Program-made: the position numbers and the translations under genes | Assembly: GCA_028716125.1 (NCBI GenBank) | Contig: JAQUQK010000126.1 | Location: 1-5,830, forward strand | Length of the DNA: 5,830 nt | Direction of reading: 5' to 3' | Origin: Thermoplasmatota archaeon | GTDB taxonomy: Archaea > Thermoplasmatota > JAQUQK01 | The notes under the pieces: model-generated | Databases searched by the model: none | What the model was told of the DNA's origin: nothing | Seen by the model: the letters and a program-made list of their open reading frames with translations, nothing else | Part shown: piece after piece, positions 1 through 4,648 of the stretch | Numbering within the stretch: the first letter of the stretch is position 1 | Layout of the letters: each line of letters begins with the position of its first letter

Positions 1-457
1 TGAAAACGTCGGTAAGCCCGTCTTTTATCATCAAGTCCACAAGCGCGCCATCGCCCATCTTGTAGCCCCATCTGGCATTCTGCAAAAGATACGGAGCAGC
101 GCTCATGTTTTCTGTGCCGCCTGCAACGACTACGTTTGCGTTGCCTGATAGAATCGATTGCGCCCCAAGGTTCACCGAAGTAAGCCCTGAACCGCAGACC
201 TGGTTGATTGTGAAAGCCGGTTTTTCGTTTGGAAGTCCAGCGTAAATCTGCGCCTGCCTTGCGATGTTCTGGCCAAGCCCTGCCTGGAGGATGTTTCCGA
301 TGAAAACCTCGTCAACTGCGCTTGCGTCAATGCCTGAACGCTTTACCGCTTCTTTAACTGCAATTGCTGCAAGTTTTGGCGCAGGCACGTCTTTTATGGC
401 TCCGCCGAATTTTCCAATCGCAGTCCTGCAAGCGCCCAAAATGAAAACTTCGCCCAT
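1..457 (-). CDS. Acetyl-CoA C-acetyltransferase (thiolase), N-terminal part, cut by window edge
   Basis: The enzyme condenses or cleaves acetyl-CoA units (acetoacetyl-CoA + CoA <-> 2 acetyl-CoA) in the cytosol. The minus-strand reading frame from the ATG at 457 gives 152 codons beginning MGEVFILGACRTAIGKFGG, the usual thiolase N-terminus, followed by VDEVFIGNILQAGLGQNIAR near residues 48-67. The nucleophilic cysteine is Cys88 in NQVCGSGL, almost the same position as in well-studied biosynthetic thiolases (about 89). VVVAGGTENMSAAPY follows near 109-123 and DLMIKDGLTDVF ends the visible part. The C-terminal half, with the catalytic His and second Cys, lies beyond the window. The gene follows the enoyl-CoA hydratase after 54 bp containing a TATA-like box, so it may be read both from the operon and from its own promoter. 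No earlier ATG or GTG lies in frame nearby. Whether it is degradative or biosynthetic, or an archaeal HMG-CoA-pathway thiolase, cannot be told from this part; the sequence looks more like the bacterial-type acetyltransferase. Confidence 0.93.
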   Translation of the reverse strand, partial: MGEVFILGACRTAIGKFGGAIKDVPAPKLAAIAVKEAVKRSGIDASAVDEVFIGNILQAGLGQNIARQAQIYAGLPNEKPAFTINQVCGSGLTSVNLGAQSILSGNANVVVAGGTENMSAAPYLLQNARWGYKMGDGALVDLMIKDGLTDVF

Positions 458-491
458 AACTTCACTATGCAGGAGAATAAGATGAAATTAT

Positions 492-500
492 GTATATATT
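492..500 (-). promoter_or_regulatory. TATA-like box for the thiolase gene
   Basis: In the gap between hydratase and thiolase the minus strand reads AATATATAC, the most A/T-rich short stretch here. Its centre is about 39 bases before the thiolase ATG. With the usual archaeal spacing of about 25 bases from TATA to start of transcription, RNA would begin near 470, leaving a leader of roughly 14 bases. This is inferred from base composition and spacing only. Confidence 0.45.
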
Positions 501-511
501 TCGAATTTCGG

Positions 512-1267
512 CTATTGCCGCTTGAAAGCGGGCTTTCGCTTTTCCGAAAACGCCTTCATTCCCTCTTTCTGTTCGGGCCCAAAACACTCGCCAAAAAGAC
601 GCGCCTCGATTTCCATCCCTGCTTGGAGCGAAGCATTTGCGCCCTCGTTTATTGCGCACTTTGACTTTGCAATCGCAATAGGGCCCTTTTCCATTATTGT
701 TTTTGCTACAAGCCGCGACTCTGCAATCAGCGATTCCAAGGGAACTACTTTGTTTGCAAGTCCTATTCTAAATGCCTCGTTTGCATCTATGATTGCGCCA
801 GTGAAAATCAGTTCCTTCGCCTTTGCTTCGCCAACTATGCGCGGCAGTCTCTGAGTCGCGCCAAAGCCCGGGGTTATGCCCAATCCGACTTCGGGCTGGC
901 CAAATTTTGCTTTTTCAGAAGCGATGCGTATGTCGCACGCGAGCGCAAGCTCGCATCCTCCGCCAAGCGCATAACCGTTCACCGCGGCGATGGCCGGAAC
1001 CGGCAGGTTTGCAATTTTTGAAAAAACGTTCTGTCCCAATTTTGCGAATTCCTCAGCTTGCTTCGGCGTCATGATTGCCATTTCCGAAATGTCAGCGCCA
1101 GCGACAAACGCCTTGCCTGCACCTGTGATTATGACGGCGCCGACGCCCGTTGGAACATTGTCAAGAACAGAATTTAATTCTGAAAGAAGAGAGCGATTCA
1201 GCGCGTTGAGCGCCTCCGGCCGGTTTATCGTAATGGTGAATATGCCTTCGGAAGTTTCCACGTTCAC
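512..1267 (-). CDS. Enoyl-CoA hydratase (crotonase family)
   Basis: This 251-aa protein is a crotonase-fold enzyme that should hydrate trans-2-enoyl-CoA (for example crotonyl-CoA) to 3-hydroxyacyl-CoA in the cytosol. The N-terminus has ITINRPEALNALN (residues 13-24). The oxyanion-hole and CoA-binding segment GKAFVAGADISEM lies at 51-63. The two catalytic glutamates are present: Glu106 in ALGGGCELALACD and Glu126 in FGQPEVGLGITPG, 20 residues apart as in rat mitochondrial hydratase (144/164). GATQRLPRIVG follows at 136-146. Length is close to the usual 255-260 aa. The start is GTG at 1267, chosen because a good archaeal ribosome site (GGTGATTT) lies 10 bases upstream and the protein then begins at the normal place. 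It starts 18 bp after the stop of the small membrane protein gene, so the two are very likely co-transcribed, with thiolase next. Other crotonase-fold reactions cannot be excluded, but both glutamates favour a true hydratase. Confidence 0.94.
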   Translation of the reverse strand: MNVETSEGIFTITINRPEALNALNRSLLSELNSVLDNVPTGVGAVIITGAGKAFVAGADISEMAIMTPKQAEEFAKLGQNVFSKIANLPVPAIAAVNGYALGGGCELALACDIRIASEKAKFGQPEVGLGITPGFGATQRLPRIVGEAKAKELIFTGAIIDANEAFRIGLANKVVPLESLIAESRLVAKTIMEKGPIAIAKSKCAINEGANASLQAGMEIEARLFGECFGPEQKEGMKAFSEKRKPAFKRQ

Positions 1268-1277
1268 GGCAGGCAGG

Positions 1278-1285
1278 AAATCACC
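1278..1285 (-). promoter_or_regulatory. Shine-Dalgarno site deciding the GTG start of the hydratase
   Basis: The minus strand reads GGTGATTT directly after the stop codon of the preceding gene and 10 bases before the GTG at 1267. GGTGAT pairs with the 3' end of archaeal 16S rRNA. It is the only strong ribosome site seen in the window and supports the GTG as the true start of an operon-internal gene. Confidence 0.75.
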
Positions 1286-1564
1286 TTACATCATCTTTCT
1301 TGCCGTAGCGAGGTTTGTGAAAAGGCGGTAGAAAATCCATGCCATCGAGCCGATGACGAATGCAGCGTTGCGCCCCATCTTCCAGAGAAATACGCCATAT
1401 GTGTTGTAGTTGTATATGCCGTAATAATATCCCGCATAGAATGCGTCTATGACCATATAGACGGCCGACACTATAAGAACTGCAAGAACGCCAAGATCCA
1501 CATAGAACAGAACCTTGTTCCATTTCTCCCGCCTGGCTTTAATCTCGAAGTATGACTGGACCAT
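1286..1564 (-). CDS. Small two-helix membrane protein with a tyrosine-rich loop, function unknown
   Basis: I do not recognise the family of this 92-aa protein. Residues 1-17 are polar and positively charged (KARREKWNK). A hydrophobic helix spans about 18-39 (VLFYVDLGVLAVLIVSAVYM). A linker at 41-57 holds seven tyrosines among residues 43-56. A second hydrophobic helix lies at about 65-83, and the tail is basic (ATARK). By the positive-inside rule both ends should face the cytoplasm and the tyrosine-rich linker the outside. The start ATG at 1564 lies inside a perfect inverted repeat and about 33 bases after a TATA-like box, suggesting a very short leader. The hydratase gene follows after 18 bp with its own Shine-Dalgarno, and the radical SAM gene ends 39 bp upstream. 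An overlapping frame on the same strand (1281-1523) is a shadow. The two-helix, charge-flanked pattern and tight operon packing make this a real gene; the role is open. Confidence 0.72.
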   Translation of the reverse strand: MVQSYFEIKARREKWNKVLFYVDLGVLAVLIVSAVYMVIDAFYAGYYYGIYNYNTYGVFLWKMGRNAAFVIGSMAWIFYRLFTNLATARKMM

Positions 1565-1582
1565 AGTACATCCCTACTATGG
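1561..1582. promoter_or_regulatory. Perfect 8-bp inverted repeat over the start of the membrane-protein gene (possible operator)
   Basis: CCATAGTA, a 6-base spacer (CATCCC), and TACTATGG form two perfectly complementary 8-base arms. The left arm contains the start codon of the small membrane protein (1562-1564, minus strand), and the expected transcription start near 1572 falls in the spacer. A dimeric repressor bound here could block transcription, or a hairpin in the RNA could hide the start codon. The symmetry is seen directly; the regulatory role is inferred. Confidence 0.5.
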
Positions 1583-1593
1583 AATAAATTGCG

Positions 1594-1601
1594 CATTTAA
1601 A
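1594..1601 (-). promoter_or_regulatory. TATA-like box for the membrane protein / hydratase operon
   Basis: The minus strand reads CTTTAAAT just after the stop codon of the radical SAM gene. Its centre is about 33 bases before the ATG at 1564, which would give a leader of about 8 bases. No T-rich terminator separates it from the radical SAM gene, so read-through from upstream is also possible. Assigned from composition and spacing. Confidence 0.45.
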
Positions 1602-1603
1602 GG

Positions 1604-3265
1604 CTAACTGTTGAATTTCAGGAAGCGCAAGGCGTTCTTTGCAACGTTTTCGTCGTCCATGCATCTGATGAATTCTTCTTTTCCAGCAATCGGCCTTGCC
1701 CTGAAAATCCGCATTGCACGCTTCTCACCAATTCCAGGGAGCGCGGCAAGCGCGCTTAATGGCGCATTATTTGCGTCCAATGGATATTCAACAGCAGTGA
1801 CGCTTCGAAGGCCGTGGCTCACAATTGCGCAATCCGCGAAACTTTCCACGGGAATCTCATAAGGAACGCCAACCAGCAGAGGATATGTCCCAATTTGCCT
1901 TCCGAATGTGGTCTTTCCGTCGCGCATTTCGAAATAGACGTCGCGAAGCACAGTGCCTTCCGGGAGCATCCTTTTAAGCATCGGCCTGTCTATCTCTTCG
2001 CGTATTTTCTCCTTGTATTTCACGAAAAGATTGTGGTATTTTATGTCAAATTCCATGCGAAGCGGCATCACCTGGCGTATGTTGATGCGCCGAAGCATAA
2101 GACCCTTGTCAAGAACGGACTTCAGGAACTGGAAGTTCATCTCGTAAGTTTCCTTTGTCTCGCCTTCAAGCCCGTGAATTATGTTTATTCCCGGCAAGAA
2201 GTGCGGCATTCCATTCTCGCCGCGTGCGCCGCCTATTCTATTTAGCATTTCCACGGCAAACATCACGTCCCCCGCAGTTGCGTTCAGGTTGTTTGCCTTT
2301 GCCACGGCAGGATCGGCAGACTCCATTCCAAGCGCAGCCACGTTTCCTGGCGTTCCGTATTCAACGACTAGCTTGGCGATTTCTTCCGATTCTTTCGGAT
2401 TCGCCGCAATCACCGCAGGGTTCGCGTTGTCTATGTGCAGGACCTTTAGCGCGGGCGCTACTTTTCGGATTCCTTTAAGCAATTTTGAAATCGCATCGAC
2501 GTTCGGAACAGGCGTTTCAGTTTCGCCGACTCCTTTTGCGAGATAAGAAAAGAAGCAGGACTGCGCCCCAATTCTAAAATTGACCGCGCCAAGCTTTGCA
2601 AGCGCTTCCGCCTCTGCAACAACGTCCTCTGGCTGGCGGAAAACAGGCTCACCGAACAAAGGCTCCATGCAAAACGAGCATCCGCCTGAGCACCAGCGTA
2701 TGCATCCGCGGTATGTTTCCAATTCCACAATAAGCGGCTGCGGGAAATCCGGATGCTGGCGCACCAGTTCCGCGCCAAGGATTGGCCATCTCTTCCACTC
2801 TTCAGGAGTGCGCCTTCGGTTATCGGCGCTTCCTTCTTTTAGCAAATCGTAAATGAACGCGTCTGCATCCAGTTTCGCAAAAAAATCAATATCGTTTTTC
2901 AGCGCTTCTGGGCTTATCGGCTCGCGCCCTCCCGTGCCGCCAAAGCCGTATGAGGCGCATGCGCCCGCAAGTATCTTTTTTCCGAGGAAGTTCTGCGCAA
3001 TGCAGGATGTTTCCCTAAATGAGATAGGCATCCCGCGGATGTATTTTCCAGGCACTATCGCCCCGGCAAGAATTATTGCAATGTCGCCGGGCTCGCCTGA
3101 AACCGCGGAAGGATTTTTTCTCCACTGGTCAACTGTGACGTAGCGGTATTCCGCGCCAACATCCTTTACGGCTCCCGCGATGTATCGGACATAAGGCGAA
3201 ATGTAAGGCGGGACGCCAAGGCAGGCCGGTTCGTCAACGTAGCCGTCCAGGATTATTACACGCAT
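1604..3265 (-). CDS. Radical SAM protein with C-terminal helix-hairpin-helix (COG1031-like)
   Basis: This 553-aa protein matches the archaeal family of radical SAM enzymes with a C-terminal helix-hairpin-helix; its substrate is not known to me. The N-terminal 150 residues resemble the cobalamin-binding-like part often found before radical SAM domains (MRVIILDGYVDEPACLGVPP). The [4Fe-4S]/SAM motif CSGGCSFC gives Cys192, Cys196 and Cys199, preceded by another cysteine at 188 in YRGCIRWC. A typical GINIIHGLEGET segment lies at about 359-370. After a C-terminal domain reaching about residue 500, LPGIGEKRA near 509-517 is a classic HhH hairpin, which in other proteins binds nucleic acid without sequence specificity. 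RNA modification is therefore a reasonable guess. The frame can be extended upstream to a TTG at 3319, but the ATG at 3265 is preferred because family-like sequence begins exactly there. No Shine-Dalgarno is visible, and a weak TATA-like box 27 bases upstream fits a leaderless mRNA. Confidence 0.9.
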   Translation of the reverse strand: MRVIILDGYVDEPACLGVPPYISPYVRYIAGAVKDVGAEYRYVTVDQWRKNPSAVSGEPGDIAIILAGAIVPGKYIRGMPISFRETSCIAQNFLGKKILAGACASYGFGGTGGREPISPEALKNDIDFFAKLDADAFIYDLLKEGSADNRRRTPEEWKRWPILGAELVRQHPDFPQPLIVELETYRGCIRWCSGGCSFCMEPLFGEPVFRQPEDVVAEAEALAKLGAVNFRIGAQSCFFSYLAKGVGETETPVPNVDAISKLLKGIRKVAPALKVLHIDNANPAVIAANPKESEEIAKLVVEYGTPGNVAALGMESADPAVAKANNLNATAGDVMFAVEMLNRIGGARGENGMPHFLPGINIIHGLEGETKETYEMNFQFLKSVLDKGLMLRRINIRQVMPLRMEFDIKYHNLFVKYKEKIREEIDRPMLKRMLPEGTVLRDVYFEMRDGKTTFGRQIGTYPLLVGVPYEIPVESFADCAIVSHGLRSVTAVEYPLDANNAPLSALAALPGIGEKRAMRIFRARPIAGKEEFIRCMDDENVAKNALRFLKFNS

Positions 3266-3371
3266 CTTGCATGGATTGGTTGCGCATTGAATAAGATTTC
3301 CAGAAGATCGGATTTGCAACGATTTACAATAACAGATATAAGGCGCAAATAGATATTTCTTCTCTGATTAC
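3266..3371. promoter_or_regulatory. Divergent promoter region between the radical SAM and first lipoprotein genes
   Basis: These 106 bp hold no gene and separate two outward-pointing genes. On the plus strand ATATAAG at 3336-3342 is centred about 33 bases before the lipoprotein ATG, which fits a near-leaderless transcript. On the minus strand CTTATTC at 3289-3295 is centred about 27 bases before the radical SAM ATG; it is a weaker match. Arms ATTTGC (3312-3317) and GCAAAT (3345-3350) are complementary, but short enough to be chance. Activity is inferred. Confidence 0.5.
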
Positions 3372-4571
3372 ATGAAAGCCATTGCCATGTTTGCAATTGC
3401 GCTGATGCTGGTTGCCTCTTTCGCAGGATGCGTAAGTGGTACGCCAAAAGATAAGACGCCAATAGGGGCGTCGCAGGCGAGCAATCCGGATGCCCCGCTT
3501 GCATCTTTCGAATACAAGATGACCGAGGACGGGCTTGTGGTGGACGCTTCGAAATCCGCCGACCAGAAAGGACTGGCGCTCAGGTACACGTGGTTCTGGG
3601 GAGACGGCACGAACACGACTGGGTTGAAAACTCTTCACTCATATGAAGGGGACGGAGTCTACAATGTCCAGTTGATGGCCGACAATGGAAAAGGAGACGT
3701 TGGCATCGCGAACCTGACGATTGACACCACAAAATCAGAGAATAATGGAACGTGCGATAGCGATTGGGGAATTGAGGTTAACGCCACTCAGAAAGCCAAC
3801 AAGTGGGCAATAGTAGAGGGCGACAACTATCCGGGAACCGGCAATGAGCTTCCTGACTGCCACCTCGACGCGCTGAATGTCTATGACTATCTTGTCAAGA
3901 ACTGCGGATTCCCAGTCGAGCAGACATTCCTGTTCCTTAACCAGAGCGATTGTCCCAAGAACATAAAGGCGGCGATAAGCTTCATCGCAAACAACAGCAA
4001 TGAATCTTCGGAGTTCGTCTACTATCATTCGGGGCACGGTCCAACTGTAACTCCAGCAGGCGATGATTTGGTTGACGCGGGAATCTGCCTTAGCACAGAC
4101 TCATGGAATGACATATACACCGTATGGGTGGGCGAGCTCAAGCAGTGGTTCAGCCCAATCAAGTCCCAGAAATTCGCTTTCATCAGCGACTCCTGCATGG
4201 CGGGCGAACTCAGCGGCATAGGCCCCGGGCAATTTGGCGTTTCGCTCACTGAAGGGCTTTCGGCGCCCGGACGCATAATCATAGGCGCTAGCTGCGAGGC
4301 CACGCTGTCATCTTCTACTGGAGAGGGCGGCGCGTTTACGGTTCCATTCGTAAGCTGGGGCCTTAGGGAAGGCAAGGCGGACGGATGCAGCATGATTGAG
4401 CCGTCGGCGCTCGCAGGAACAGTCAATACGAAGGACGGCAAGGTCAGCATCCAGGAAGCATATTGGTATACATGGTGGGCCATGAACACCGGCCAGGGAT
4501 TTGGCGGACCGGCGGACGTAGAGCAGCAGCCGGACATGAGCGACAATTACGGCGAACCGTTCTATCTATAA
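3372..4571 (+). CDS. Secreted lipoprotein with PKD domain and caspase-like (clan CD) peptidase domain
   Basis: This 399-aa protein is predicted to be a surface-anchored cysteine peptidase. Residues 1-20 are a lipoprotein signal peptide: Lys2, a hydrophobic core and the lipobox FAGC with Cys20 as lipidation site; no twin arginine, so Sec export. A PKD domain spans about 44-119 (YTWFWGDGT, then HSYEGDGVYNVQL), an Ig-like fold common in cell-surface proteins. The peptidase domain begins at KWAIVEGDNYP (144) and runs to the C-terminus. The catalytic dyad is His222 in YYHSGHG and Cys275 in FISDSCMAGE, each after a hydrophobic beta-strand as in caspases, metacaspases and legumains. APGRIIIGASCEAT (298-311), GAFTVPFVSWGL (320-331) and NTKDGKVSIQEAYWY match the usual C-terminal part of C14-type proteins. 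Its own TATA-like box lies upstream, and a paralogue follows. Cleavage specificity and target are unknown; a binding-only role is unlikely because the dyad is intact. Confidence 0.87.
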   Translation: MKAIAMFAIALMLVASFAGCVSGTPKDKTPIGASQASNPDAPLASFEYKMTEDGLVVDASKSADQKGLALRYTWFWGDGTNTTGLKTLHSYEGDGVYNVQLMADNGKGDVGIANLTIDTTKSENNGTCDSDWGIEVNATQKANKWAIVEGDNYPGTGNELPDCHLDALNVYDYLVKNCGFPVEQTFLFLNQSDCPKNIKAAISFIANNSNESSEFVYYHSGHGPTVTPAGDDLVDAGICLSTDSWNDIYTVWVGELKQWFSPIKSQKFAFISDSCMAGELSGIGPGQFGVSLTEGLSAPGRIIIGASCEATLSSSTGEGGAFTVPFVSWGLREGKADGCSMIEPSALAGTVNTKDGKVSIQEAYWYTWWAMNTGQGFGGPADVEQQPDMSDNYGEPFYL

Positions 4572-4577
4572 TCCTTC

Positions 4578-4585
4578 TTTTTTTT
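4578..4585 (+). terminator. Poly-T tract after the first peptidase gene
   Basis: Eight T residues in a row begin 7 bases after the TAA stop, within a T-rich stretch that continues to 4593. Archaeal RNA polymerase terminates at such U-rich tracts without needing a hairpin, and none is seen just before it. The next gene has its own TATA-like box further on, which supports separate transcripts. Confidence 0.55.
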
Positions 4586-4594
4586 GGCGTTTTG

Positions 4595-4608
4595 GTTGTA
4601 GTTACAAC
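4595..4608. repeat. 6-bp inverted repeat next to the second peptidase promoter
   Basis: GTTGTA, a 2-base spacer, and TACAAC form perfect complementary arms directly upstream of the TATA-like box, where a regulator could act on binding of the basal factors. Six-base arms in an A/T-rich gap can arise by chance, so the role is only suggested by position. Confidence 0.35.
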
Positions 4609-4624
4609 AATTATTATATTATAG
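4609..4624 (+). promoter_or_regulatory. TATA-like box for the second peptidase gene
   Basis: AATTATTATATTATAG is an unbroken A/T stretch whose centre lies about 32 bases before the ATG at 4649. Normal archaeal spacing would start transcription near 4642, leaving a leader of about 7 bases. It is the clearest TATA-like element in the window. Confidence 0.6.
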
Positions 4625-4648
4625 CAAGATACTCGCATTCTTGATATT

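Noticed and set aside
499..511. TTTCGAA / ATTTCG repeated and self-complementary bases after the hydratase stop codon
   Set aside because: The symmetric core is only TTCGAA, with no T-tract after it on the minus strand, so it does not make a terminator or a convincing operator.
1281..1523. 80-codon frame overlapping the small membrane protein on the same strand
   Set aside because: The 92-aa frame has a coherent two-helix layout and a good start context; this one has neither and merely overlaps it in another frame.
1814..2245. 143-codon open frame on the plus strand inside the radical SAM gene
   Set aside because: It is antisense to a well-supported gene, has no hydrophobic or domain pattern and no promoter; neighbouring plus-strand frames here are similar shadows.
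3312..3350. ATTTGC and GCAAAT complementary arms flanking the first peptidase TATA box
   Set aside because: Arms are only 6 bases with a 27-base gap in an A/T-rich region, so chance is the simplest explanation.
4025..4546. 173-codon open frame on the minus strand inside the first peptidase gene
   Set aside because: It is antisense to a clear domain-bearing gene, has no ribosome site or recognisable motif, and its residue mix (rich in S, P and M) is typical of a shadow frame.
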